This document shows, in pieces, positions 23,770-32,603 of a DNA stretch of 64,000 nucleotides. The stretch covers positions 1-64,000 of the forward strand of contig JAURLT010000062.1 in the NCBI GenBank assembly GCA_030831085.1, in the 5' to 3' direction. Both the position numbers and the translations under genes were made by a program. The notes beneath the pieces were generated by a model, which was given only the letters and a program-made list of their open reading frames with translations, had not been told where the DNA came from and did no database searches. Origin of the DNA: Gammaproteobacteria bacterium (lineage in GTDB: Bacteria; Pseudomonadota; Gammaproteobacteria; Steroidobacterales; Steroidobacteraceae). The first letter of the stretch is position 1, and the number at the start of each line of letters is the position of its first letter.

Positions 23770-26313
23770 CTAGCGGCCGCTGCCGAACTTGGCGCCGAAC
23801 TCCAGTCCGAAGCTCACCGGCGCACCCCACTGGGTGTGCGTCCACAGCGTCGCCACCGACTGGGTGGCAATACGATAGCGCTCATCCAGCAGGTTCTTAC
23901 CGAAGGCTCGCACGAAGTAACGGTCCTCGGCATCGGTATAAGTCACCGACAGGTTCACCAGGGTCTTCTCGTCCAGGTAAGCGTCGTACTCGCGTCCTGC
24001 CGCCGAGATGTAGAAGAGGTTCTCCGCTTCGAAATACACTTCGCCGGCAATGGCAAGCGACCCATTGGCCAGATCCATGGTGTAGACACCCTGCACCGAG
24101 CCACTACGCTCCGGCGAACGCGGCACCGGCAAACCCGAGAAATCACCAACGAACGGGAGGATGGTTCCTCCGGAGGTCGGGTCAGTGAGGCCCGGCTGGT
24201 TGATAGTGAACTGGCCATAGCTGGCGTCGAGGAAAGACGCCTGCGCACGGATCTGGAGGTTATCCGTCAGGAGCGCCTGCATCTCGATCTCGAGGCCCTT
24301 GGAAGTCACCTCCGCCGCGTTGTAGAACACCGTTTCCTGGAACTGCGAACCACCACGTTCTGTGATGATGTTCACTGCCCGCTGGGCGTCCTCGTACTTG
24401 GTCGTGAACAGCGTTGGGTTCAGGCGGAACCGGCCGCTGGGCGACTCGTACTTGAACCCAAGCTCATAGTTGGTGGCGAACTCTGGATTGACCGGGCGGG
24501 TCAGCGAGGCCACCATCAGCCCACTGGTCCCCGTCTGGTCGTTGTAACCCCCCGCCTTGTAGCCGCGCGATACGGTCAGGTAGGAGAACAGTGAGTCATT
24601 GAACTGGTAGGAACCGGTCAGGCGCCAGCTATCCTCAGACCAGGTACGGCTGAGGTTGTCGAAGCCCGGCGTGTCCTGGTTGACGTACACACCACCGGGG
24701 TACTTGCGGAAATTGCTGGCCTGAATCGCCGAATTGAGGTCCGTCCAGGAGAGGCTGCCGTTAAAGGTATTGTCGTCAAGCAGGTCGAAGTCGACCTGCG
24801 TCCGGCCCTCCCAGGAGCGCTCGTCGCGGGTATAGCGCAGGCCGGCACCCAGGGTGAATTTGTCGGTCACCTTCCAGGTCAGGTCAGCGAAACTCGCCAG
24901 CGAATCCGAATCCTGGGCATTGCACAGGATCGAGGGGCTGTTGTTGAACAGCTGTGGCGGGAGGCCCAGCGCACCGAAGTCCACGATCATGTCCACGAAG
25001 CCCAGCAACTGGACCACGCAGAAGGCAGCGTCGTTGGTTTGCTGGAAGGCACCGACCACGTAGTTGAAGGCACCGTCGTTGTTGGAGGCCAGGCGGACCT
25101 CGAACTGGGTGGTTTCGCGGGTCGTGTCGCGCGTCGCGTCGAACAGCGACAGCACCGAGCCGTCCACCGTGTTGACCGGCGCGGCGCCGGTGTAGGTGTT
25201 GGGCAGGTGCTCGTCCTGGTCGCGCTTGCCGGCTACCGCGAACAGGGTGTGGCTGCCGAGGTCCCATTCCAGGTTGGCGTAAATGCCGTCGACATCGATG
25301 CGCTGACCCTTCTGCATGTCGATCAGGAAGCCTGAACGCTGCGAGGAGGCCATGTTGTCCAGCGGGTCGCCCGAGGGACGCGTCACGCCGAGGAAGTTCC
25401 ACAGGTAGGGACCATCCGGCGGAGTATCGTTGTAGGACGGAACCGCGTCCGACTTGTCACGCATGTATTCGTACTGCAGCAGCACGGTGACGTCGTCCGA
25501 CGGGTTCCACTGGGCCTTGATGCGACCGTTGACCACGTCGTCGCCGCCAATGCTCTTGCCGGCGCCGAAGCCCTCACCGGAGGTACCGGTGATGCCGGGA
25601 ATCGGGTCAGCGGTAAAGGTGACCAGCGGGCCATAGTCGGCGCCCAGCTTGTAGTAGCCGTCGGACTTGTTGTACGAGGCCGCAACGCGGACCGAGAACA
25701 CATCCTCGATGACCGGCAGGTCGACGGCTGCCTGCACCCGCTGGGTGTTGAAGCTGCCATAGCTCAAGCGCACGTCGGCGCCAAACTCGTTCATGTCCGG
25801 CCGCTTGGTGCGGATCTGCACCGCGCCGCCAGTGGTGTTCTTGCCGAACAGGGTGCCCTGAGGTCCGCGCAGCACCTCGACGCTCTGGATATCGAAGGTG
25901 TCGAGCAACTGGGTCTGGACCGACGGCATCACGAAGTCATCCACCTGCACGCCCACTGGCGAATCCTGGTAGACGATGATGTCGGTGACGCCCACGCCAC
26001 GCATGGCGAAGGATGCTGCATTGAATGCCGTAATACGCGAGGCCGAGAAGCCCGGCACCGACGAGGCAATGGCCGAGATGTCCTTGGCCACGAACTGGTC
26101 GATCTGGGTGGCGGTCACGGCGGTCACGGAGACCGGGGTGGTCTGCAGGTCGGTCTCGGACGCGCTACGGGTCGCGGTAACCATGACCTCTTCGAGTGTT
26201 GCGGGGGCGCCCTCCTGGGCAAGTGCCACACCGCTGAAACCGACGGCAGTTGCTCCGGCGAAAACGGCGGCCTTGAGTGAACGGGCCACGGCCTGCCTCA
26301 ACGCGATAGACAT
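23770..26313 (-). CDS. TonB-dependent receptor, catabolic type
   Basis: 847 residues from ATG 26313 (GGAGGGAG upstream). Signal peptide ends SGVALAQ, then a TonB-box-like LEEVMVTAT, plug motifs FAMRGVGVTD, VEVLRGPQGTLFGKNTTGG, and a long beta barrel ending FGLEFGAKFGSGR. This is the receptor type common beside aromatic and terpenoid degradation genes in marine and sphingomonad-like bacteria. It is divergent from Rieske oxygenase 2, with operator 3 in the shared upstream region. It probably imports the hydrophobic substrate of the pathway; no substrate can be assigned. Confidence 0.92.
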   Translation of the reverse strand: MSIALRQAVARSLKAAVFAGATAVGFSGVALAQEGAPATLEEVMVTATRSASETDLQTTPVSVTAVTATQIDQFVAKDISAIASSVPGFSASRITAFNAASFAMRGVGVTDIIVYQDSPVGVQVDDFVMPSVQTQLLDTFDIQSVEVLRGPQGTLFGKNTTGGAVQIRTKRPDMNEFGADVRLSYGSFNTQRVQAAVDLPVIEDVFSVRVAASYNKSDGYYKLGADYGPLVTFTADPIPGITGTSGEGFGAGKSIGGDDVVNGRIKAQWNPSDDVTVLLQYEYMRDKSDAVPSYNDTPPDGPYLWNFLGVTRPSGDPLDNMASSQRSGFLIDMQKGQRIDVDGIYANLEWDLGSHTLFAVAGKRDQDEHLPNTYTGAAPVNTVDGSVLSLFDATRDTTRETTQFEVRLASNNDGAFNYVVGAFQQTNDAAFCVVQLLGFVDMIVDFGALGLPPQLFNNSPSILCNAQDSDSLASFADLTWKVTDKFTLGAGLRYTRDERSWEGRTQVDFDLLDDNTFNGSLSWTDLNSAIQASNFRKYPGGVYVNQDTPGFDNLSRTWSEDSWRLTGSYQFNDSLFSYLTVSRGYKAGGYNDQTGTSGLMVASLTRPVNPEFATNYELGFKYESPSGRFRLNPTLFTTKYEDAQRAVNIITERGGSQFQETVFYNAAEVTSKGLEIEMQALLTDNLQIRAQASFLDASYGQFTINQPGLTDPTSGGTILPFVGDFSGLPVPRSPERSGSVQGVYTMDLANGSLAIAGEVYFEAENLFYISAAGREYDAYLDEKTLVNLSVTYTDAEDRYFVRAFGKNLLDERYRIATQSVATLWTHTQWGAPVSFGLEFGAKFGSGR

Positions 26314-26351
26314 AGATTCTCCCTCCAGGGGATTGGTCTTGGGGAAACAAT

Positions 26352-26379
26352 AGTTTAGACCCACAACTAAAAAAGTCAA
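26352..26379 (-). promoter_or_regulatory. sigma-70-type promoter of the TonB receptor gene
   Basis: On the minus strand TTGACT (26379-26374), a 16-base spacer and TAAACT (26357-26352). The start point would be about 35 bases before the ATG. Confidence 0.6.
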
Positions 26380-26489
26380 AGCTTCCGGTTTTGCGCCGCG
26401 AATTTTTGCGACGCAGCGCAGCGGAATTTGACATAAGCGAGTCGATCACCCGCTCTGAAGCCTGTCTGCCCTGACCAGCGAGTCGCGCA

Positions 26490-26507
26490 TGTTGCTTATT
26501 CGCAACA
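26490..26507. promoter_or_regulatory. second inverted repeat, TGTTGC-N6-GCAACA
   Basis: Perfect 6-bp arms with a six-base spacer, the same geometry as the AAACAG operators but a different arm sequence. It lies 26 bases upstream of operator 3 in the receptor/oxygenase 2 intergenic region. It may be the site of another regulator. Confidence 0.4.
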
Positions 26508-26532
26508 AATCTGTCGGCCTCTCCTTACAAAA

Positions 26533-26552
26533 CAAACAGTCTGGACTGTTTG
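26533..26552. promoter_or_regulatory. operator 3: CAAACAG-N6-CTGTTTG inverted repeat
   Basis: Perfect 7-bp arms around TCTGGA. Its right arm overlaps the likely -35 region of the oxygenase 2 promoter, whose -10 TATAGT is at 26571-26576. This is the third copy of the AAACAG-N6-CTGTTT core. Confidence 0.75.
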
Positions 26553-26570
26553 CACGCTGGGCAGGTCAGT

Positions 26571-26576
26571 TATAGT
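26571..26576 (+). promoter_or_regulatory. -10 element of the oxygenase 2 promoter
   Basis: TATAGT about 33 bases before the ATG at 26609. A weak -35 (TTTGCA, 16-base spacer) overlaps operator 3, consistent with repression by steric block. Confidence 0.45.
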
Positions 26577-26608
26577 CGACTGGTCAGACTCTTGATGAGG
26601 TAGCCGCC

Positions 26609-27958
26609 ATGACCTTTGACGTCCGCATCAATCCCGACGCTCCCGCCGATTCCCTGGAAGCCAAGCGACCCTCGGTGGACAACGGCCTCACGGTGCTGGA
26701 TCCCGCCCGCTACTACTCACGAGAGTTCATGCAGAAAGAATGGGAGCGGCTGTGGCCCCGGGTGTGGCTGCTGGCGGGCGTCACCTCGGACCTCCCCGAG
26801 GAGGGCGACTACGTTACTTCTGACTTCGGGCACGAACAGTTCCTGCTGGTGCGCCAGAAGGACGGCGGCATCAAGGCCTTCTACAACGTCTGCCCGCACC
26901 GGGCGAACCGCATCGCCCTCAACGAGCGCGGCAGCGTGGCCCAGTTCACCTGCGCCTTCCATGGCTGGCAGTTCCACTGCGACGGCCGGCTGAAGGGCAT
27001 CACCGACGAAGAAACCTTCGCACCAGCGCTGGTTGCCCACCGCCCGGGCATGACCGAGGTGCGCTGCGACCAGGTGGGCGGCCTGATCTTCATCAACATG
27101 GACGGCAAGGCCCCGCCGCTCAAGCAGTGGATTGGCCTGCCCGAGGGTTATATCGAGAACTATGAAATCGACAAGATGCATTGCGTACGCCACGTGCGCA
27201 GCACCTGGGACGCGAACTGGAAGGTCGGGTTGGATTCTTTCTACGAGACCTATCACCTGCCGCACATTCACCCGCAGACGCAGGGCGTGATGGACGATTT
27301 CAGCCAGCTTGATCTGTATCCCAACGGCTTCCAGCGCATGATCGTGCCCCTGTGCATGAAATCGCACCGCATCGCGGACCAGGACACGGTGGACGCCGGG
27401 CTGCGTTTCATGATGCAGGACGCTGGCATGGACCCGGACAGCTTCAAGGGCAATGCCCGCGAGGTGCGCGCGGCCGTCCAGCAGTCCAAGCGGGAGCGGG
27501 CAAAGCGGCTGGGTCTTTCGCACTACGAGAAGTTCACCGACGGCCAGTTGACCGACAGCTGGGCCACCGGGTTTTTCCCCAACGTGCAGATCGGCATGCA
27601 CCCGGAGGGCGTGTTCATCATGCGCTTCCTGCCTCACCCTGACGACCCCAACAAGTTCTACTACGACAACCTGACCATGTACCGCTACGTTGAAGATCCT
27701 AACTACAACGTGCCGGCGTGGATGGGGCTCCCGGAAGGCACCGACGTCACCGGGCGGGTGCGCCCGAACATCGAACACGTACCCGAGGGGACCAAGCCCG
27801 ACTTGGGCGAGGTGCTGGACCAGGACGTGGAACTGGTGGCCGCGGTGGGTGCCGGATCCCGCTCACGCGGGTTCCGCGGTCCGCTCTGGGGAGAGCAGGA
27901 AGTGCGTATCCGGCATTATCACCGGGAGATCGACCGCTACGTCAACGGCGAGAAGTAA
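26609..27958 (+). CDS. Rieske non-heme iron oxygenase, alpha subunit (oxygenase 2)
   Basis: 449 residues. The Rieske motif is C95-P-H97 and C115-A-F-H118; the iron site has H216 and H221 in TYHLPHIH. It is longer than oxygenase 1 and only distantly like it, so it is not a recent duplicate. No beta subunit or reductase gene follows. The gene stands alone behind operator 3 and ends overlapping the MBL gene tail to tail by 17 bases. Likely the first or a late hydroxylation of the compound taken up by the divergent TonB receptor. Confidence 0.94.
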   Translation: MTFDVRINPDAPADSLEAKRPSVDNGLTVLDPARYYSREFMQKEWERLWPRVWLLAGVTSDLPEEGDYVTSDFGHEQFLLVRQKDGGIKAFYNVCPHRANRIALNERGSVAQFTCAFHGWQFHCDGRLKGITDEETFAPALVAHRPGMTEVRCDQVGGLIFINMDGKAPPLKQWIGLPEGYIENYEIDKMHCVRHVRSTWDANWKVGLDSFYETYHLPHIHPQTQGVMDDFSQLDLYPNGFQRMIVPLCMKSHRIADQDTVDAGLRFMMQDAGMDPDSFKGNAREVRAAVQQSKRERAKRLGLSHYEKFTDGQLTDSWATGFFPNVQIGMHPEGVFIMRFLPHPDDPNKFYYDNLTMYRYVEDPNYNVPAWMGLPEGTDVTGRVRPNIEHVPEGTKPDLGEVLDQDVELVAAVGAGSRSRGFRGPLWGEQEVRIRHYHREIDRYVNGEK

Positions 27959-28805
27959 GCAGCGCCCAGCTCGCCCCGGCCTCCTGCACCACCCGCCCAT
28001 CTCGTTCAAGCTTGATGAGATGGGCGTGCAGGGAAAAGATCGCCAGCTGGTGCAGCTGCGGATCGACGTCGGCATACACCTCGGGCAGGAGCTGCTCCAG
28101 CGCCGAGCTGCCGAGCCTTTCGAGAACCGCCATCACCCTCGCCTCCCGGCCGAGGCGGTGAGCCATGAGCCGGTCGATCACACCGACGGGATCGACGAGC
28201 GGCGGTCCATGTCCGGGCGCGATCCAGGCCAGCGGTAGCGCCTTGAGGCGCTGCAAGGACTCGAGGTAGTCCGCCATGGAACCATCCGGCGGCAGGATCA
28301 CCGGAGAGACGTGGCCGAGGATGTGGTCTCCCGTGAACAACACGCCCTCCCCCTCCAGCAGAAAACAGTAGTGGTTGGACGCGTGTCCGGGCGTGGCAAT
28401 GCAGCGCAAGGCCAGGCCATCCGCGACGATTCGCTCGCCGTCGACCGGTTGCATGTCTGGACGGAAGCGCGGGTCCTGACGACCGTCATCGGGCGCCAGG
28501 GCACCCACCACGGTGGCACCGGTCGCCCGACGGATGGCGCGGGCCGCAGGAGAATGATCAGCGTGAGTATGCGTGACCAGCACCCAGGCGATGCGACCCT
28601 CGCCAGCCTCGAGCAGCGCGTCGACGTGCTCGGGCAGGTCGGGGCCCGGGTCGATCAGGATCCGCTCCTGCTCACCGAGCAGATAGCTGTTGGTACCGGG
28701 ACCGGTAAACGGACCGGCATTCGGGGCAACGACGCGGCGCAGGCCGGGCGACAACTCGACCACCTGCCCCGGAGTGAAATCGGCCAGTGCCGCAGCTTCC
28801 TGCAT
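27942..28805 (-). CDS. metallo-beta-lactamase-fold hydrolase (LACTB2-like, with winged-helix tail)
   Basis: 287 residues from ATG 28805. Metal motifs are HTHADHSP, ATPGHASNH, FTGDH and PGHGP, all present. The C-terminal 80 residues (IDRLMAHRLGREARVMAVLE onward) form the winged-helix domain found in LACTB2-like members. Such enzymes hydrolyse thioesters, RNA or lactones. It may hydrolyse CoA or glutathione thioesters of the neighbouring pathway, but that is only positional. It is divergent from the small exported protein gene. Confidence 0.88.
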   Translation of the reverse strand: MQEAAALADFTPGQVVELSPGLRRVVAPNAGPFTGPGTNSYLLGEQERILIDPGPDLPEHVDALLEAGEGRIAWVLVTHTHADHSPAARAIRRATGATVVGALAPDDGRQDPRFRPDMQPVDGERIVADGLALRCIATPGHASNHYCFLLEGEGVLFTGDHILGHVSPVILPPDGSMADYLESLQRLKALPLAWIAPGHGPPLVDPVGVIDRLMAHRLGREARVMAVLERLGSSALEQLLPEVYADVDPQLHQLAIFSLHAHLIKLERDGRVVQEAGASWALLTSRR

Positions 28806-28879
28806 GGGCTCACTATACCGCCGACACCCCGCCGCTGAGGTAAACTCCACACTCCCAAACCATGCCGAGGAGACGCGAC

Positions 28880-29245
28880 ATGCGCATCATCGCCACCAGC
28901 CTGACCACCCTGGCCTGCGCCCTGCTGGCCGCCACCGCAGGAGCGACCTGCGTCTATCCCCGTCCGCCCGAGAGCCTCCCGGACGGCGCCACGGCGACTT
29001 ATGACCAGATGGTCGCGGCACAGACCGCGGTAAAGGCGTTCGACAAGGACATCGCGGCCTACAATTCCTGCCTCGACCTGGAACTGCAATCGATCATGGC
29101 CAGCACCGAACTGGATGACGCGCGCAAGGCCGAACTTCAGGCCATGCAGGCCAAGAAGAACAATGCGGCCGTCGACGAGGCACAGGCCGTGGCCGATCGC
29201 TTCAATGAGCAGCTGCGGGCCTACAAGGCGGCCAACGCGAAGTAG
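28880..29245 (+). CDS. small exported protein of unknown function
   Basis: 121 residues from ATG 28880, with GAGGAG eight bases before it. Residues 1-22 are a signal peptide (LTTLACALLAATAGATC), followed by YPRPPESLPDG and a long helix-rich region with many Ala, Lys, Glu and Gln that may form a coiled coil. Two cysteines (about positions 23 and 55) could pair. I do not recognise the family. It lies 14 bases before moaA but has no evident role in molybdopterin synthesis. Confidence 0.75.
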   Translation: MRIIATSLTTLACALLAATAGATCVYPRPPESLPDGATATYDQMVAAQTAVKAFDKDIAAYNSCLDLELQSIMASTELDDARKAELQAMQAKKNNAAVDEAQAVADRFNEQLRAYKAANAK

Positions 29246-29259
29246 GCTGCCGCTCCGGC

Positions 29260-30312
29260 ATGGCCGAGGCCGTGATCACGCCACTTCCCATCGCGGAGCG
29301 CTCGCCCCAAGACCGTCTGGGGCGGCGCCTGCGCGACCTGCGGATCTCGGTCATGGACCGCTGCAACTTCCGGTGCCCCTACTGTATGCCCCGGGAGACC
29401 TATGGCGATCACTATCGTTTCCTGTCCTCGACCGAGCGGCTGGATTTCGAGGAAATCACTCGCCTGGCGCGCCTGTTCGTGGCGCTTGGCACCCGCAAGC
29501 TGAGGCTCACCGGCGGCGAACCGCTGCTGCGCACTGGCATCGCCGACCTGGTGGGTGAGTTGTCCACCATCGAGGGCCTCGAGGACCTGGCGCTCACCAC
29601 TAATGGCATCCTGCTGGCCGACCAGGCCGTCAGGCTCAAGGCCAACGGCCTCAAGCGGGTGACCGTCAGCCTGGACAGCCTGGACCCGGCCACCTTCAAG
29701 TCCCTCAGCGGGGGCTTTGACGGCGTCGAGCGGGTACTCGAGGGCATCGCAGCAGCCCGGGAGGCGGGGCTCGGGCCAGTCAAGGTGAACACCGTTGTCC
29801 AGCGCGGGGTCAACGAGGACTCCATTCTGCCGCTGGTCGAGCACTTCCGCGGCACAGGCGTGACCGTTCGTTTCATCGAGTATATGGACGTGGGTACCTG
29901 CAATCGCTGGGACGCCTCGCGGGTAATGCCCTCTGCAGCGATCAAGCAGTTGCTGGAAGCGAGCTGGCCTCTCGAGGCGGTGGACCCGACATACCCGGGA
30001 GAAGTCGCGGAGCGCTATCGCTTCGTTGACGGCGCCGGCGAGGTCGGCTTCATCTCTTCGGTGTCGCAGCCTTTTTGCGGCGCCTGCAACCGGGCGAGGC
30101 TGTCCTCCGCGGGGGTTCTCTACACCTGTCTGTTCGCCGGCACCGGACGGGACTTGCGTGGCCCCTTGCGCGCCGGCGAAGACGACGGGGCGCTGCTGGA
30201 ACGTATCCGTTCGGCATGGACCGAGCGTGAGGATCGCTACAGCGAGTTGCGGGCGATCGGCCGCCATCAGCGAGCCGAGGAACGCGTCGAGATGTTCTAC
30301 ATCGGTGGCTGA
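29260..30312 (+). CDS. moaA: GTP 3',8-cyclase MoaA
   Basis: 350 residues. The radical-SAM cluster motif is C35-NFR-C39-PY-C42, and the second 4Fe-4S motif is [28 protein letters not shown] and VSLDSLD are typical. The protein ends in a GG pair (YIGG), required for MoaA activity. It converts GTP to 3',8-cyclo-dihydro-GTP in molybdopterin synthesis. First gene of the moaA-moaC-moaD-moaE/moeB operon in which every junction overlaps. Confidence 0.97.
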   Translation: MAEAVITPLPIAERSPQDRLGRRLRDLRISVMDRCNFRCPYCMPRETYGDHYRFLSSTERLDFEEITRLARLFVALGTRKLRLTGGEPLLRTGIADLVGELSTIEGLEDLALTTNGILLADQAVRLKANGLKRVTVSLDSLDPATFKSLSGGFDGVERVLEGIAAAREAGLGPVKVNTVVQRGVNEDSILPLVEHFRGTGVTVRFIEYMDVGTCNRWDASRVMPSAAIKQLLEASWPLEAVDPTYPGEVAERYRFVDGAGEVGFISSVSQPFCGACNRARLSSAGVLYTCLFAGTGRDLRGPLRAGEDDGALLERIRSAWTEREDRYSELRAIGRHQRAEERVEMFYIGG

Positions 30313-30796
30313 CTCGCTGTCCCACGTCGATGAGCACGGCCAGCCCACCATGGTCGACGTGGGCGGCAAGCCCGTTACGCTCCGTAGCGCACTGGCTGAG
30401 GCGACCGTGCGCCTGCCACCCCACGTCGCAGCCAGCCTGCGCAAGGCAGGCTTCGTGACGGCCAAGGGTCCCGTGTTTGCAACAGCCATTGTGGCCGGCA
30501 CGCTGGCTGCCAAGCGTACCCACGAATTGATTCCCTTCTGCCATCCGCTGGGGCTGGAGCGATGTGAGTTGCACTGCGACTGCGGCGCGGACGACGTGAT
30601 CCGGATCACCTGCAGAGTAGCCCTGCACGGGCGCACCGGGGTGGAAATGGAAGCGCTCACCGGCGCCTCCGTGGCGGCACTCACCGTCTATGACATGTGC
30701 AAGGCGCTGTCCCATGATCTGGTCATCGGCGAGGTCAGGCTGCTGGAAAAAACCGGCGGCAAAGCCGACTTCACTCGCACACCGGAGGCTGGATGA
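30305..30796 (+). CDS. moaC: cyclic pyranopterin monophosphate synthase MoaC
   Basis: 163 residues from GTG 30305, inside the end of moaA; this start restores the usual [19 protein letters not shown] terminus. Motifs [48 protein letters not shown] and the terminal KTGGKADF are all those of MoaC. It rearranges the MoaA product to cPMP. No separate ribosome site is obvious, so translational coupling to moaA is likely. Confidence 0.96.
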   Translation: MADSLSHVDEHGQPTMVDVGGKPVTLRSALAEATVRLPPHVAASLRKAGFVTAKGPVFATAIVAGTLAAKRTHELIPFCHPLGLERCELHCDCGADDVIRITCRVALHGRTGVEMEALTGASVAALTVYDMCKALSHDLVIGEVRLLEKTGGKADFTRTPEAG

Positions 30797-31035
30797 CCGG
30801 CATTCGTGTCCGCTATTACGCCCTGTTTCGCGAGCAGGCCGGCTGCCAGGAGGAAGAACTGGAGACCGTCCACACCGACCTCCGTGGCCTGTACTCCGAA
30901 TTGGCTGCTCGACACGGTTTCAGGCTGCAGGCCGGGCAGTTGCGGGTCGCAGTCAACGGCGACTTCGTCGACTGGTCGCACCGCCTGTCGGCGGGTGACG
31001 AGGTGGTCTTCATCCCACCGGTAGCCGGCGGATGA
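30793..31035 (+). CDS. moaD: molybdopterin synthase small subunit MoaD
   Basis: 80 residues with a ubiquitin-like fold: [23 protein letters not shown] and [13 protein letters not shown]. The C-terminal Gly-Gly is the site adenylated and thiocarboxylated. The ATG overlaps the moaC stop (ATGA). Its activator, an E1-like MoeB domain, is fused to MoaE in the next gene. Confidence 0.96.
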   Translation: MTGIRVRYYALFREQAGCQEEELETVHTDLRGLYSELAARHGFRLQAGQLRVAVNGDFVDWSHRLSAGDEVVFIPPVAGG

Positions 31036-32603
31036 GCCGCTTCCGGTTCAGCGAGGTCGCGCTCGACCGCGACGCGCTTGCCGCAGAGATGACCCACCCT
31101 GCTGCCGGCGGGTTTGCCACCTTCGAAGGCTGGGTCCGCAACCGCAACGAGGGCCGATCGGTCCGGCAACTCGATTACCAGGCTTTCGAGGAATTGGGCA
31201 TCCGCGAGGGCAGCCGCATCATCGAGGAGGCCATCGCGCGCTTTCGATTGATCGATGCCCGTTGCGTGCATCGGGTCGGTGCCCTCGCCCTCGGTGACCT
31301 CGCGGTCTGGGTGGGTGCGGCCAGCGAGCATCGTGCGGAGGCTTTTGCCGCCTGCCGCTACATCATCGACGAGGTCAAACATCGCCTGCCCATCTGGAAG
31401 AAGGAGCACTACGAGGACGGCGACTCCGGTTGGGTGAACTGCGAACGCTGCGCGAACCCGGACCCTGTGCATGTACATGAACACGGACGCCGCGTTGACC
31501 CAACTCCGGCAGGCTTTCCCGACTACTCGCGCCAGGTCGCCCTGCGCGAGGTGGGCGAGGCCGGCCAGCGTCGCCTGGCCGCTGCTTCGGTACTGGTGGT
31601 CGGTGCTGGCGGCCTCGGGTGCCCGGTGTTGGCCTGCCTGGCTGCGGCGGGCGTGGGCGTCCTGCACGTGGTCGACGGCGATACGGTGGAGGCCAGCAAC
31701 CTGCACCGCCAGCATCTGTATACGCCTGCCGACATCGGGCGTCCCAAGGCCGAAGCGGCTCGCGAGCGGCTGCTGGCGATGAATCCAATGCTCAGGGTCG
31801 AAGCCCACTGGCAGCGCTTCGAAGAGACCAACGCCGACGCCCTGGTCTCGCTGGCCGAGGTGGTGGTCGACTGCAGCGACAACTTCCGCACCAAGTTCCT
31901 GGTCAACGATGCCGCGCTGCGGGCTGGCAGGCCTGCGGTGCTGGCCAGCATCCACCAGTACGAGGGTCAACTGCAGGTAGCGAGGCCCGACCTCGATGCC
32001 TCTTGCCTGCGCTGCCTGTGGCCGGAGGCCACCCGTGACGGGCTGGTCGGCAACTGTGCCGAGGCCGGCGTGCTAGGACCGGTACCTGCCACCCTCGGCG
32101 CGCTGCAGGCCATGGAGGTGATGAAGATCCTCCTCGACCTGCCTGGTCAGCTGGTCGATCAGCTGCTGCTGGTCGACCTGCTCGGGCAGGAGACGCGCCG
32201 CCTGCGTGCACCGCGCAACCGGGACTGCGGCCCGGGCCAGTGCGTGCGACTCGCAAAGCCGGGCTCGGAGCGCGCGCGACCTCAACTGGAGCTGTCGCTG
32301 TCACTGCAGGACGCCGAGCGACAGGGCTACGTAATCATCGACTTGCGCGAGGCGCAGGAGGTCACGGCAGAGCCCCTGCCGGCCGTCGCCCACCGTCACT
32401 GGCCGCTGCAGGAACTGCTCATGGAAGGCCCGAGCCAGCTGGGCGGGGACACCCGTTACCTGCTGGTCTGCAGTCGCGGCCTGCGCAGCCGCGCCGCTGC
32501 CGAGGCCATGCGCGAGGCCGGACTGAACGAGGTCTACTCGCTGGCCGGCGGCCTCAGTGGGGCCGAACCTGGCCCTGCCCGCGCACCACGTACTTGTAGC
32601 TGA
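31032..32603 (+). CDS. MoaE-MoeB-rhodanese triple fusion
   Basis: 523 residues with three parts. Residues 1 to about 145 are MoaE (large subunit of molybdopterin synthase; FEGWVRNRNEG, HRVGALALGD, PIWKKEHYEDG). About 165-400 is an E1-like MoeB/ThiF domain (VLVVGAGGLGCPV, DGDTVEASNLHRQ) with zinc cysteines in CLRC and DCGPGQC. About 415-515 is a rhodanese domain with active-site Cys in LLVCSRGLRS. Thus one chain carries the sulfur donor site, the MoaD-activating enzyme and the enzyme that uses MoaD. Start overlaps moaD as ATGA; the 3' end overlaps proA by 50 bases. Confidence 0.95.
   Translation: MSRFRFSEVALDRDALAAEMTHPAAGGFATFEGWVRNRNEGRSVRQLDYQAFEELGIREGSRIIEEAIARFRLIDARCVHRVGALALGDLAVWVGAASEHRAEAFAACRYIIDEVKHRLPIWKKEHYEDGDSGWVNCERCANPDPVHVHEHGRRVDPTPAGFPDYSRQVALREVGEAGQRRLAAASVLVVGAGGLGCPVLACLAAAGVGVLHVVDGDTVEASNLHRQHLYTPADIGRPKAEAARERLLAMNPMLRVEAHWQRFEETNADALVSLAEVVVDCSDNFRTKFLVNDAALRAGRPAVLASIHQYEGQLQVARPDLDASCLRCLWPEATRDGLVGNCAEAGVLGPVPATLGALQAMEVMKILLDLPGQLVDQLLLVDLLGQETRRLRAPRNRDCGPGQCVRLAKPGSERARPQLELSLSLQDAERQGYVIIDLREAQEVTAEPLPAVAHRHWPLQELLMEGPSQLGGDTRYLLVCSRGLRSRAAAEAMREAGLNEVYSLAGGLSGAEPGPARAPRTCS

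Noticed and set aside
23451-24594. Plus-strand open frames of 245 and 359 codons over the SDR and TonB receptor
   Set aside because: Antisense shadows; composition is arginine- and proline-rich without domains.
29221-30684. 487-codon minus-strand open frame over moaA and moaC
   Set aside because: Both moa genes on the plus strand are certain by motifs; this frame is their shadow.
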